This document shows, piece by piece, positions 22,801 through 36,200 of a stretch of DNA of 64,000 bases. Made by a program: the position numbers and the translations under genes. Below the pieces are notes generated by a model that was not told the DNA's origin, did no database searches, and saw only the letters and a list, made by a program, of their open reading frames with translations. Position 1 is the first letter of the stretch. The number at the start of each line of letters is the position of its first letter. The DNA is from Athripsodes cinereus (Eukaryota > Arthropoda > Insecta > Trichoptera > Leptoceridae): assembly GCA_947579605.1 (NCBI GenBank), contig OX388307.1, forward strand, positions 30,729,237 to 30,793,236, written 5' to 3'.

Positions 22801-25800
22801 ATCAATCAGGTGAGTTGCAAACCAACCATTGTCTGACATCTGCTGAATCTCATGAAGAACCTGTGATATATAAATATTAACATAAATATGCAAATAAAAC
22901 TAAAAAAACCAAATAGACCGACTCTTATACTTTTTGTGTGACAAAAAAAATATTGTTATTTTAAGATGAGTTCGTCGGTAGCCTGGAGGTAGAGTCTCGT
23001 GAACATAGGGTCCGTGGTTCGATACCAGGTGCCGGCAAACTCCCCTTTCACGACACAAGCTTTTAGTAGCTTACTGTGAAAGGTGTATAAGGTTGTATTT
23101 GGGTTTATAACAAAAACCCAGATATATCTTTTAAAAAAAAAAAGATGAATCCTTCTATTTATAAAAGTAAAAACAGGTCACTCAGATTGAGTTAATTCCA
23201 AACTAATAAATGAATTGTGTATTATGGGTACTAATGTGATGATACACATATACAATGCAATAAACACACATACATGTAACACCCAGATGCATAAAAATTT
23301 GAAAAAGGACATTTTTCATTTTACCTGTGACATGGCTTCGTGACTCAAAGGCAAGAGTGTTACCTCTGCGCCACACCGACACCGATCATTTTCAAACGAT
23401 CATTAAATATTCCCTGAATATGTTTAAGGCAGCATGATCATGTTAAACTTACCCGGTGTATATCATCTTCCATGATTGCAAGTACAATAACGTCTAACTG
23501 TGATGGAGGTGTACTATCCTTGGTTCTAATGTTTGAGCAGATGTGACCTATCCTCCCAAGGTCTCCCCTCTTTGTACCAGGGGCTGCATATAAAGCATAT
23601 GCTCCTATCAGATCTCTCCAGCATGGAACACTAGCTCTCGCAGTCTCAAAAGCAGACATCTGACCAGCGACTATCTGTAATTATAACTATATGTAATTAG
23701 CGGTTTCGCAGCATCATGTAAAACTCACAATTGGAATATTCAAGTTTTAACTCCTATTTTAGACATAATCTGTCTATTTACACCTAAGGATAAATTTTAT
23801 TACAAAAATGATAGGGTTTTTTTTAAGTTTAGAGTATGCTGAGGTTTTTCCTCCGAAGTATTCTGAGAAGCAATATTATCCAGAAGACAAAAAAGTCTTT
23901 CGTTTCAGATGTTCTTTACATGACTCAAGACAGACACAACTGGGAAGAGTTTCATGTATTATGTTAAGTGCATGTTTCCATAATTTTACATAGTACATGA
24001 TACCAGCACCGGGCATCCTGGTGTAGTTGAGCTTTGTACTGGAGTATCGCTTTGTGGTATGGGAGCCATGCAGCATTGGCTTTCATAAATAAAATATTTA
24101 ATAATTTCAGAAAAGATGATTGCTTCATTATAAGAGTGACGGAAGAAAAGACAAACTTACTCTCATGATGTGATCCAAATGTGGTTCTGATTCAAATGAT
24201 CCAGCATTGATTTTAGCCTCACAATCTATTTGCCAGTGTTTCCAGTTCACTGTAAATTCATTCATCGACAAATTGCTGTAGGCCTACAAAATAAATTCAA
24301 TCCACATTTAAGTGACAAACCCAAATTCAAATAGTGAAAGCAGAGAAACTAACTTTAGATCAGAGAAACTAAAACACATAACTCCAAAAACAGTCACAAA
24401 TAATAATTGGCCTATCCTGTATTTTTGGATGAAGATTGAAATCGGGGCACAATGTAGAAAAGACATATATTCTTTATAATTCAATCAATTTTATTGCACT
24501 ATTAAATTCAACCTCTGTTTAATAGTATTTAAATCAAACTAAGCTTGAACATATTTAAAAATTTATTTTATTATTGACTTAACAGTATTATTCACTGTGT
24601 CGGTGTTTAGGTAGTAGAATTTCATAGCGAAATAAATAAAACAAGTATTTTACTCTACGATTGACAATGTCCTAATAAGACGAAAGACGTTTCTCTCGTC
24701 GAATAAATCAATAGTAGAATAAAACACTTGTTTTATTTATTTTGTTACCAGTGTTAGCTATATTAAAAATCATCCAATTATATTATTGTACAGGGGGTGA
24801 ATTTATCTATGTATTGCAATATCTTCAACTAACCCTTTTGATAAAACATTATAATATTATGTACTTACACTATACATTGGCATGGATCTCAGAATATTAT
24901 CAGCGAGTTTGAACTGGTTCCCATTACTTTTAGAATGCAATTTCAACAAAGCACCAGCGATATCAACCCTTCCTTGTAATATCATCCCTGTCACTGTATC
25001 CCAGTAATCAGATCTTTCTTCAGCTCCACGTTCATTGTTCTCCAATATCTGAGTTGCCGAGTTCTCATAATTGGGGAAATAAAGCCTTACCCATTCCAAT
25101 AATTGTGGCAGCACAATGTCACCCGGCATATTGTCTATGTATAATATTTCACACAAATTCCAAATGTAATCTATGCCATAGAATATTGTTTCAAATGATG
25201 AAAGCAACTCTTTTTCTTTTGAATCAGTTACTGTTTCTGATACTTCTATTAAATTCTCTAGACAAGCTCTTATAATAGCCCTGTACTGACGAGATATTTT
25301 CAATAATTCACATTTCAAATCACCGTAACTTGATTTGTCAACAATTGATTGAAGATACAAAAATGTGCCGTTGGATTCATTGACTAATTTACGGATAATT
25401 GGATGGAATAGTGTGACTTCTTGGCGGATCATGTGGATTTTGGGTGAACATGGGGCAAATTGACTCCTTCCATCTTTTTTCAAATGTACAGGACGATTTT
25501 GATATGGAAATATAGCAAACTCGTTGCCTTTCATGAAAGTAGCAGCAACGCCGGCTTTGGTGCATAATGGATCAGGAATAGTCTGAAAAAAGGTTTTGTG
25601 AAAGTGGGCATTATATATTAAAAAAAATTGCAATTTACATTATCAATCAAATGAATAATTTATACACAATTTGTAGAATTATAATTGTTTGGTTTTTTCA
25701 CTAACCAATGTAATTTAACTACAAGAGAAACATAGTAAAATTGTTTTTTGAAAAATGGGTAAGGTTATAATGTATTTACAATCAAACTTACAAAAGTTTT

Positions 25801-25830
25801 TACACGAATCAAATCAATGTATTCTTCCAT
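19810..25830 (-). CDS. Nup85: Nuclear pore complex protein Nup85 (nine coding exons)
   Basis: A scaffold nucleoporin of the Y-complex, where it docks Seh1 and helps build the outer rings of the nuclear pore. Coding exons in transcript order: 25830-25792, 25582-24869, 24283-24161, 23674-23453, 22860-22751, 22142-21913, 21284-21066, 20644-20545, 20029-19810. All introns are GT..AG and all phases join, giving 658 residues plus stop; vertebrate Nup85 is about the same length. Recognisable family segments include an N-terminal part with FLYLQSIV and YRAIIRACLENL, the WNLCEILYI helix, VNWKHW, NGWFATHLIDLL, SLWAVGLSYLAQC, LGPDMMLSDRLVFLG, KYCEFHRLY, EAASLLISL and FWATLLTDALPLLE, ending in a helical LRLALARNLAR segment. 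It is an all-helical alpha-solenoid (ACE1 type) with no membrane segment. The start ATG at 25830 opens a 13-codon first exon and is supported by the following in-frame exon; the extreme N-terminus is the least certain part. Introns carry family A, D and T repeats. Confidence 0.95.
20260..20476 (+). mobile_element. Family A copy in a Nup85 intron
   Basis: GAATGGATTTTTCATTCTTTTCTGTAAGTTTTTGAGAG, then TCAGCAATGAGATATGTGACCC and ACGAAGGGGACG blocks align with family A. The 3' end is degraded (GCTGCTCCATGAAAG...GATAGAATAGATAG). It lies antisense to Nup85 between the last two exons. Confidence 0.6.
21350..21519. mobile_element. Short retroposon-like insertion with 12-bp direct repeats
   Basis: An insert of about 147-150 bp between two copies of ATACTAACTCCA-type sequence (ending near 21361 and 21519). 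It starts with a perfect GC-rich hairpin at 21361-21389 (ACCGGTTTCGCGG / CCGCGAAACCGGT), continues GTCGTGCGTTAGTCTTACTC and then AT-rich sequence. It sits in a Nup85 intron. The hairpin-first layout and flanking repeats fit a small retroposed RNA; its parent is unknown. Confidence 0.55.
22505..22575 (+). repeat. Possible tRNA-like segment
   Basis: CATGATGGTAGTCTCGAAAC...CGAGACCCAGGTTCGATTC resembles an A-box region followed by a B box (GGTTCGATTC). There is no complete cloverleaf, so at most it is a remnant SINE head. Confidence 0.3.
22962..23150 (+). mobile_element. Family T tRNA-headed SINE in a Nup85 intron
   Basis: A polymerase III-like head has a GGTAGCCTGGAGGTAGAG A box and a GTGGTTCGATACC B box. 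It is followed by CCGGCAAACTCCCCTTTCAC, a GGTTGTATTTGGG body and a poly(A) tail. AAGATGA flanks both sides (22963 and about 23143), a likely short target duplication. Other copies: 39411-39536 (-) and 56108-56248 (+). Confidence 0.8.
24580..24750. repeat. Imperfect foldback in a Nup85 intron
   Basis: GTGTCGGTGTTTAGGTAGTAG then ATAAATAAAACAAGTATTTTACTCTA pairs with TAGAATAAAACACTTGTTTTATTTAT. A relative with the same GTGTTTAGGTAGTA block and AAAACACTTGTTTTAT core is at about 52668-52738. Confidence 0.5.
24789..24835 (-). mobile_element. Family D fragment
   Basis: CAGGGGGTGAATTTATC...GCAATATCTTCAACTAACCC is the reverse complement of the family D core. Only the core remains. Confidence 0.5.
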
Positions 25831-26202
25831 GGTTTTAATTTTACTTGTGCAAGAGGCAATTAATATAGTAATAACGAGCCAAAAATAACACTAATTGTCT
25901 TTATTTTCAAACATTAAAAACCGCCGGGAAGCAGACAGCATCAAACGCCGTAAAAAACGTCAAATTAATGTCAAAGTGTACCATAAACAAAAATCATTCT
26001 TTTCCGACCATAGACAAATTGGGAAACCGGGAAAGTCAATTCAAAATTTCTAAAATCTTCATTTCAATAATATTGACCTAAATAAATTTACTCTCTCCGC
26101 TTTATATTCTGAGTATTTGATGTTGTCTTATGAATGCCACATTATGTAAAATTTGAAGGAAATGAATTTATTACCTTTGTACATATTTTTATTTCAAATC
26201 AT
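25831..26202 (-). promoter_or_regulatory. Upstream region of Nup85
   Basis: The DNA before the Nup85 ATG contains a locally GC-richer patch (25920-25960, AACCGCCGGGAAGCAGACAGC) that may mark the promoter. No TATA box can be assigned with confidence. Confidence 0.35.
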
Positions 26203-26424
26203 ACTGTACTATACTTTACTATACTCTCACGCCATGTCCCAAGTGGGGTAGGCAGAGAGAACGGAACACCAAACAGATCTATCTTTACACACTTCCTTCG
26301 CCTCCTCCACATTCATACAGTTTCTCATACACGCACGTCGGTTCCTCTTACTCAACACGCGGCCGTCCTTGTGAATTTTATCCACGTAGTTCTCGGACGC
26401 CCGCGTTTCCTCACACCCTTTCTT
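26203..26424 (-). mobile_element. Family C LINE, C-terminal and 3' fragment
   Basis: On the minus strand the sequence reads RGRPRTTWIKFTRTAA and, after a frame break, MNVEEAKEVCKDRSVWCSVL then SAYPTWDMA and a stop. This is the usual C-terminal layout of a non-LTR retrotransposon ORF2 (GRPR...W, later a K/R-D-R-x-x-W motif). The last codons, GCCTACCCCACTTGGGACATG, and the following TATAGTA-type repeats form the tail shared with family A. Heavily 5' truncated and frameshifted. Confidence 0.75.
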
Positions 26425-29127
26425 TCAGACAAGTATACTATCATACTAAAACGAAAACAAATCTTATTTGGTAACTAAAAACTAAATTGGCATACCTATT
26501 TCTCTTCATATTTTCTATAATTTTATCGATTCTCTTCATATTTTCTATAATTTATGTCACTCGGTATTAGTCGCCAAATCAGTTTTTTTGATGTACAAGT
26601 AGTCAGTTTATTTCAAATCAACCTTTTTTTTGTCGCCAGTTTTCCTAATGTATTGACTATCCATAGATTTGGAATCAATATTACACTTTTGTTACAAAAA
26701 TTATTGGTGGTCTATCAATTGAAATTAACAATGTTTTTCTCATATTCATAGTTCCAGTTTTTATAAAGAGATGTTCACATTGTTTCGATTTGGAAAATCA
26801 TCCTAAGAGAAAGGACGGATGCTTTTAATCAGTGAACACATCTCCTCCATACACTTTTCATCAATCAATGCCATTTCTATATTCGTGCCATCACTGGCAT
26901 TTCTTACTCAAAATCATGTTGTCTGTGAGAGGATTTAAAAAAAAAAAATTAAATGAATTGTCACTAAAAATATACTTATAAAATTTTTGTAAGCTTACAA
27001 CAATACGTCCATTTCGTTTATGGTTCTGACATTTGATTCTCGCTCTTATTAAATGGGGACAAATAACAGGAAAAACCTTGTTTCTGTCATTTCAGTGAAA
27101 GTAGTTTTCATTAAAAATCTATCAGGTGGTAAATACTTTCATCCGAGGGTTAACTGAAGATGAAATGCCTGTTCCCACTTTCGATGATTCATCCTGAATG
27201 ATCATTCAAAGTGATAAATGTGAACAATGCATTAATTAGTATGATAACACAATATCTGTTTCTAAAAACAACAGCGAACACAATGTAACAGTTTTTAAAA
27301 AAGTATTGAAATAAAACTCAATTTTAGAATACATTTTATTTTTATTGTAAATATCATAAATTATAATACAATAAATCATAGCAGTGGTAAAAATAATAGT
27401 ATAATTAATTATATATCAGCTTTATTTATCAAAAACAATGCTCAAGATTTTATAATAAATAATTATTAATATTACACATCTGTCTTTGTAAACACTGAAT
27501 TAATGAAATAACATAAGTGTATAATTTATAGAAAAATAATTGTGCACACAATATTATGCATTGATCAAATTGATTCAAAAAAAGTGTATTCACAATTTTA
27601 TGAATTTTTTACTCCTGGCAACATATTACTTTCAGTAGTACTTTTTATTTTTAACTTTAAAAATAAATAATCATTAAAAATATACATTAATCATAATAAA
27701 ACTAATAAAATAAAAAGCTTTAATACAAAGTAAAAAAATGTATACTTTTGAAAAGAGAAACAATTTTGGACATGAATATTCATTTTTTTATAGAATATTT
27801 TGTCTATGGTTTTCCCCTACAGTATACATTTTTATACTTTGGATTTAGTTAAATAAACTTAATATTAAAAGCCAGATTCTGCAATAAAAATAAAACCACA
27901 TTCATAGTTAATGACTGGCAAAATAAAATAAAGAAATTATAAGTGGTTTATATAATTATTACAATTTGCGATTTATGTGTGTATAAATCATAAAAATATT
28001 TTTGTTTCAATGCAAAAATCTGGTATTGCGTATGTCCCTGATGTTAGTAACACTTTTGGTAAACAATATACAAACTAAATTATGAATGAAAACATAAGTA
28101 TTTTTTAAATATTTCAAATACGTTTTGGTTCTGGTATCAAATGTCCCATTGAAAGAATTCTATTAATTTTGAAAAAAAGATTTAGCATATTTATAAAATA
28201 ATTATCTACATATTGAGTGTAATTTTTTTATTTATTTCTTTAATATATGAAAAACTTAGTAGTTTTAGTATAAAATATTCCACATTATAAAAAAGTATAA
28301 AATCTTAACATGTTCATTGTAGTACATATAATAAATGTATAAAATTTGTGTTTTTTTTTTACTCTATCTATTTAAAAAAATGTTACATTAGTGTTAGTAG
28401 TACAAAGGAGAACTATTTGGCAGTGGTTTTGTTATTATCAATACAATATTGTATTAATAATTATATTAATCTTAATTATTTCTTAAGCAAATGGAACTCT
28501 GTAGCTAGTCACTATATGAATAAGATGAATAAGAACCCGGAATGAAATGATAACGGAATAATAAAGACATATTTTATTATTAGTGGAATTAACGTGATAA
28601 TAATTAGAATTCTAATTGCATTTTTTAATTAATTATTATAATATTAAGCACAATGTTTCCTTAAAGATTAATAATGAATTGAAAATAAAAATAAATAATA
28701 ATAATGATAAAAAGATTTCTACAACCTATGAATGAATATTATTAGAAGAGTAAGAATTAATTTAAATACAAACGCGGTTCGTTGAATTATCGTAAGTGTG
28801 ATGTACGCAAACGTAATTCAACAAAATGTGTCTATATAAGTATTAATAATATTTTCATAACAACAGCGAAATGTCCCAATGCGACTAATATAAATGCCGT
28901 TAATGCCCGAGGCATCGAGGATTACATAAATAAAAAAACTCTGTAAGCATGTTTTATTAATTATACTACAAATATGGATACCTTTCTTCTTATTAATGTT
29001 AATCATCAGACAAATGGTTGAAATACACCAGTATTTCCTCGTATCCAAATAAAAGACTAAATATATTTATTGTCTATGATTGATAAATGTCAAAAATGCA
29101 CTATCAAAATTTAGGATGAAATTTAAC
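26425..29127. other. AT-rich region downstream of fascin
   Basis: No coding sequence supported. A 23-bp direct duplication (TCTCTTCATATTTTCTATAA...) is at 26502 and 26532. Part of 27300-30263 may be fascin 3' UTR, but many AATAAA-like words make the true end impossible to choose. Confidence 0.4.
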
Positions 29128-29392
29128 ATATCGTCGTTGCATATTCAAAAAGGAACATGTGAATTCATAAATGTTTTGACATTTCCAGAATAAACTGCTC
29201 ATAATTACATCATAACCATTTTATAAAGTGATTCTTAGTATCAAATATTAAAATTCAATACTTAACGAATAATATCACATGCCAATAAAAATTCCAAACT
29301 ACAATTTTAATGCCTTAATGAACAGTTTTAAAAGAGTATGCCTAAATAAAAATGTGCGCACATGTCTCTTTTTGAATATGCAACGACGATAT
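29128..29392. mobile_element. 265-bp MITE
   Basis: Termini ATATCGTCGTTGCATATTCA... and the reverse complement ...TGAATATGCAACGACGATAT match over about 35 bp with one or two differences. The interior is AT-rich and non-coding. It lies downstream of fascin. Confidence 0.75.
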
Positions 29393-30263
29393 CATGGAAT
29401 ATAAGGGACACCTGCAATGTTAGATATGCAGACAGCCAAAAGCTAGTTAAGTTAACTATACTTTCTAACAAATTAAGGTAGTTATTTTTGACATTTGTAA
29501 TCATAGACAACAATCCATATTTGGTTATAAATATTTAAATACTGTGCAAAGTTGTCAGTGCCTACTCAAGATTATTTGATCTGTAGATTAAATTGTTACT
29601 CTGTAATTAGAATAAGGATACAGCTGTACTTATAACTTTTATTGCAGCAATCACACACGAGGACAATCAACATAGTAGTTATCACAATGTTTTGTCTACA
29701 TTTCTACTACGTTTTAATATTTTACTTTCATAGTAATAATAATAATCTTATGAATATAATATCAATAAGACCTGAATATTATTATCATTACAATATTAAT
29801 TATTATCATTCCTACAAAGATGATCATTCTAAACAAACTGTAAACATTATTCTATTTATATTTTAATTATTAATATGAATATATATAAATATAGTTAACG
29901 ACAATCAAATTACAAATATATTAACTGTAATGCATTATATAATATTATGATTTTTAATAATACTTCATTAATAAATGCAATCGTTCAGACACTTCACAGT
30001 TTGAGCATTAACATATTGAATTCTTATTCATATTTAAACAACGTATAAATGTCAAATGCATTAGAAGTTTGTTTATTATTGGACTTGACAATATGATGTC
30101 TTTGTAATCAGTGAAATATCAGTGTATTTTGTTCATTATGCATTATAGCAATATATTTGTCTGATAATAATATACATAAAATACACCATGAATATGTATT
30201 GTTATTAATAAAATGACATTAATTCAATATATGTTATAGGAATAATAGGACTGGAATGAGAAT
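29393..30263 (-). other. Probable fascin 3' UTR and flank
   Basis: AT-rich DNA directly after the fascin stop codon; no other gene is visible. It is likely transcribed as 3' UTR for an unknown distance. Confidence 0.4.
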
Positions 30264-33200
30264 TTAATATTCCCAATGTGTCGCTGTTTCAATGGATTTA
30301 TCACCAAGACGGAAATTGCCGTTCTTTGTGGCAGTTAAGTATTCGCCGGTGACAGCTCGGATGGCGATTCTTGTTGGTTCACGAAGTTCCAAATGGAATC
30401 CACATGGATTGTCAGAGTCGCAGGTGACTCCTTCACTATCCACATGCCAGTATTTGCCGTTTTGACCTGAATAAAAAGAAAATACAATTAATTTATCAAT
30501 TTATGCAAATTAAGTTTAATGAAATCATTCCATTCCCAACTTTTTAATAATTCTGATTTGTGCCGAATCATACCACAAGTTAAGATTAATGCACAAAAAA
30601 TACAGTCCTATTCATGATTTATAAAAAAATAATTTTCCAGAATTATAAACCTCTAGAATTTTAAGGTCGATCAACTTTATACCAATACCACTACGTAATA
30701 AAGATATAGCCCAAGGGCATTACACGTATCCAGATACAGAGAATTTCAATTATCTGTCCAGTAAATTACGCACAGTTAGAAGCTGCAAGAAATTCAAGAA
30801 AAAGGTGGCAAATCACATTCTGCAACCAAAAGTGTCATCAGAACGAATGTATACCTTTGAAATACACAGTTCCCTTTGGTCCTCTCTCCACTTGGATGGT
30901 CTCATAGGTGGCTTTATTGCACTCCAACTTTGGACTGGAAGATGACTTGAAGCCTACAAAGCCCTGTTCACACTTCAGTACTAAAATGGGCCTGGAATAA
31001 AAAAACAATTTGAATATTATTAAAATAAACAGTTACATGTAGCCGGGTGGTCAATTATCAAATATAATGTATGACTTCCAATTCAGACTTCAGGTTAGGT
31101 GGTTGAATAATTTAAGGAAGATCGAAGAGAGTGGATGCAGAAGTTAAGAAAAAGATGAGTGGAACGTTGAAGGGAAGATAGACCCTAAGTAGTTGAAGAA
31201 AATTTTAAAAATGAAAACATGTAGAATAGTCAGCAGACTGCCTTTATTTTTGTTAAACATAGACTGTCTTTATTTTTGTTAAACATAGACTGTCTTTATT
31301 TTTGCTAAACATAGACTGTCTTTATTTTTGTTAAACATAGACTGTCTTTATTTTTGTTAAACATAGACTGTCTTTATTAAATTACGAGTTTGGCAAAATA
31401 AAACTTAAAATTACCTGTTGATGAGATAGAAGTAGTATTTGCAATTCTCATCGATGTTGTCCACATTAGCATACAGGTGTCCTGACCTTTTGGTGGTGAT
31501 GTATTTGCCGTTATTGGCTCTGAAGGATACAGATCCATCTCCTTGCCATTCCAAGTCAAACAAAGCATTGGAGGACCTAGAAAAAGGATTGTTTAATAAT
31601 ATTTATTTAGTTTCACTGTTTCTGTAAATGTCATCTGTAAGTTGTACGTAAGCATTTTTTTATTTGGACTTTGATTTTGTCAGTTCTGCAATATCATATT
31701 ACAGTAATACACTCGCCATCTGCTAATTATTTTAATATTTCAATCACAAGGCTTCAATATCTAAGATATACCTTGATCACAATAAGATACACCAGAGCCC
31801 CTAGACAAACATGCACTTGGCGATCGACTACAAACAAATTTTCGTCAATAACTGCAACAATAACGCATAATTACACGGTACATGTAGGTAGATTGTCGAA
31901 AAGTTCGCCAGTAGTCGATCGCTAAGTACGGTTTGTCTACGGGCTCAATATAAAAATATTGGAACATTAGGAATGGTGCAGTGCAAATGATGCAATTGGT
32001 GCAGAATGGTTTTAAATGGAGGAATCTCACTTCCAACTTTACTTCTGGGGAGAACATGGAAAAGAAAAAGAGGAATACGTGAAGGAATATGAATGTCTCA
32101 TAACGATAATCATTTTAACATTGAAACTTCTTGCCGTATTTAATTTTTTATGGTATTATTCAATTATTTTCATCTGAGAAACAGTTAATTTTTTCAATAT
32201 GATTGAAGTTATACTAACTTCTTGTCGAGGGAAGCTTGAATTCCTCCGCCAGTTTCCAATGTCCAGTACCTGTCTTGCATGGTGCGGACATACCAACGCT
32301 TTGTGCACCAGTCAAACTCCAGCTGGAATGTTTCGTGATCAGAGATCTCATCTTGATTGGCTGTTACATCCACACCTGAAAAAAAAAATGAAATTTAGTC
32401 ACTATTCTTGTGATAAAGCATGCATTGTCTTTATTTATTCATTCATTCTTTACTGTACATCGGTTACAACTAATTGCAGTTACTTTACTACTCCCATATA
32501 CAAAATTTGTATTTAGAAGTTTTACAATGCTTGTCTAAGCCCCACAAAAAAAAAATGGTCAGTGGTATTCAATTTTTTCTTATTTCAAAAATAGAAAATG
32601 ATGAATTCAACATTTTGCATTTCCGAGAAATAAAACTATATTGGACAAATGCAATAAGTTACATTTAAATTAATTACCAATGAGTATTATCTAAAACTAT
32701 GTAAAAAATCATACATCTAAACGAGAAGTTTTTCAATGTGATGAAGGCTTAAAATTAAAATCATCAAACCATGAAGAAAAATAGCAACACAAATAAATTT
32801 CAAGATGGAACAAAAAGATTTCGTTCCAATTTCAAACATTAATCATTATGAATGAATATTATTATTTATGCATAGATAAACGCAAAATTTGCAAACTATG
32901 CGGCGGCATGCGGAACACAAAAACAAAAACAAAAACATTCTAGGTAGTACATATTCGAAATTTGAAAGTCATTTTTAAAATAAGAGTAGACAGGTATGTA
33001 GCAGTTTTTCTTGGTTTTCCCGCGCCGTTGATCCCGCCTTTTACGGTCTGTTTGCCAAATTATTTGTAGGTAAAATGTATGAACTCGAAACGTGATGCGA
33101 CTATCTTAGACTTTTTTACATTTACGTGGATATCGTTTTCTTAGTTAAGACCATGTATAAAACCGGATACTTCTTAACGGTTTTAATCAAATTTTGTTTT

Positions 33201-36200
33201 TGAGAGAAGTATGTAAGTACCTAGTTCTGATTTTTTATGAAAAAAAAATGTATGAAAAATTCGATTTGAAAAATGCACAGCAAATGTAGAAAAGATTAAA
33301 GGCACATGGCAAACTTTTATAAAAGCAATGACAAATGTAATGAAACAAATTAGAGTAGGTAATGTGAATTTTACAATCATAAATTTACTTTACAATAAAC
33401 GGCTATAATATAAGCCTTAAACATAAAAATATAATAAAGTAAATAACTTACAACTGAGTACCTATAACTTAAACCAAGGAAACGAAAAAATCTAAGTAAA
33501 TTGAAATATGTACAAAAATAATATTAGCTATGCAAGAAATAAGTACATTATGTAGTTAAGGATAAATCTATATGGCACTCCGTTCTCTCTGCCTACTCCA
33601 CCTGGAGCACGGCGTGAGGGTATAGTATAGTGTAGTTAGGTACCATCACTCAAACCAGGTTATTGTTATTATTCAAAATAATATGCAGGTATAATATTAC
33701 AATCTACAAAAATAGAAATTGAAGATAATATCGCTCCAAAACGCAATAATACCTAATTAAAATAATTGGCCACGAACAGCACACGACAAGCTCTTCTCGT
33801 GAGGACATAATCCGAACGTTAGCATTGTTGGGAAACCGAGCGGAACACGACGAGCCATCTCCAGAAAGAGGCAATAAGCGACTCAAGAAAATGTTACAAA
33901 CATGCAAAGTTGCGTACAGCTAATAACAATAATAAAAAAAATAATCGCTAACCAGTCAACGAAATAGTTAAGTTCGTCAAGCCGTTAATCCAATCAATCA
34001 CACATCTCGATAGGAGAACTATGCTTATTTATTTATTACACAGTGACACACACAGAAGTTGACAAAACATACTTGAAAAACAAAAAGAGAGAGAATTATG
34101 TTGATCTGATCAGAGGCCTGAGTCAACAACACACTTTCGTCTCACGTTCCCGCTCCGTTAGCGTTCGGGTGCAGACGATGTTGCAAGCAAGTGTCAATTT
34201 CGTTGCTAAGATACACAATAGTTACGAAAATTAACAATTTGGCGCACCATCGTCTGCACCCGAACGCTAACGGAGCGGGAACGTGAGACGAAAGTGTGTT
34301 GTTGACTCAGGCCTCAGGCCAATCCACCAATTAGGCGTGTCTACAGCATACAAGGTGACATTGTGCAAAATCTAATCGGAAGGAGTGAAGATTTGATTTT
34401 GCACAACGTTACATTGTGTAGGCATGGTTCTCCAACCGAGATGTCTCATTGGTTTTGTCATCTGCACGTTGTGCCCACATCTAGTTAAGCAATAAAAAAA
34501 TAGCAAATATTATAAATATTTGTTATTTTTATGAAATAAACCGTAGCGACTGACTGTAATAACATTTACAAAAAATTAACTACATAACAAAATAATGAAG
34601 TTAAGAAAAAAGGTGCTACAAATTCAGGAGCTGATAACAGATTCGACAAGTAAGTGGATGTTCTACAATGCTTTTTCACAAAGTCAGTAGTTACCTACCA
34701 GCTCTGAAGTCGTTTAAGGACTTCCTCCCTCAGAAAAAGTAACGAGCTTAATTTGATGGAAATGAACGTAAAAGTAAAAAAGGGTAGATTAATTAACATA
34801 AAAGTTCACGCGAAAGATCACCATATAACAAAGAAAAGATAGCTGGACGTCAGTGTTATAAGAGGAGACAATTTTCAAAGTATGTAATAGATCAGCGATC
34901 TAAAACAAGAAGAAGATAAAAGATCAATTAATCACAATTTTAACGAATGTCAATTTACTTGTTAATCTCTTAATCGTTAACGACCAGTTTTGCTAGCATA
35001 CTTTGTCGATGGTGTAGTGTGAACCTTCTGATAGAAATGTACTTTTAATAAGAGTATTATTTCTAAGTAACAAAACAGTTAATAATAACGTCACTGCTGC
35101 GCTTCAATACAAGATATCTATAATATTGCTATTAATGTAATTATCTCACACATAGGTACACACATAATATAAACGATTGAAAGTTGTAATGTAATAATAT
35201 AATGTAATAATAATAGGTAGGTACTGTCTTGTCATAAAAAAATAGCGGCAGATCGATAAACGTGAGACCGAAATAAACAATAAAAAAAAAAATTGATGAA
35301 CCGTAGAGAATTAAGAACGATTTGAATTCGAACGTGGAACGGAAAAAGAAAAACGACTCTTTAGTACTATATATTTATTTTTTTATGGTTTCTATGGTTG
35401 TCATACAGCTAATGTTCCTATATTTAAAAAAATGTATATTTGTTTTGTATGTAAAAAAAACTTGTATCGAAGAAATGTATCGGTTAACAGCCGTTCTTAC
35501 CTAAGGTACAAATTAGATTTAGCTCTAGTGGTTTCAGGCAACAATTTTTAGTAGGCGCTGAGTAAATTATTCAAATAATTAATGAAATAGCTTTATTAAT
35601 AAATATAAACCAAAACTTTATATGCAAAAATATTCATGGGTATAAAAAAATAGTATGTTATCACATATAAATAAAATTTAAGTTGTATTTATTCTATAAA
35701 TTGAATTTATTTATTTCCTAATTCAAAAATAGAGCGAGTACGGTCTCACATGCGGCTACTAAGCACGCCGTGGGCCTTCTGAATAGAGTTGGCCGTTATA
35801 ACTAATAACTCATTTTTAAACTCATTATTGCAAAATAACTAAACTAACAGTTTCTTGTCAATAACATAAATGTTATTTTCGACGACGACGTTATTCAACT
35901 GTTATAACAAGGTTATCGTTATTCCGTTTTTGTCGACGACGACGTTATTCAACTGTTATAACAAGGTTATCGTTATTCCGTTTTTGTCGACGACGACGTT
36001 ATTCAACTGTTATAACAAGGTTATCGTTATTCCGTTTTTGTCGACGACGACGTTATTCAACTGTTATAACAAGGTTATCATTATTCCGTTTTTGTCGACG
36101 ACTATAGTTATTTCGTTTTCGTTTAGTTATATTATAACGTACCACATTGTTACGACTTTGTTATTGTCGTCGTTCAATAACGTTTCAATAACATAGCACG

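Noticed and set aside
35870..36196. Open frame of 108 residues with four perfect 18-residue repeats
   Set aside because: The repeat unit is 54 bp, so any frame through it stays open. It lies inside an hAT-type element and has no start context or motif.
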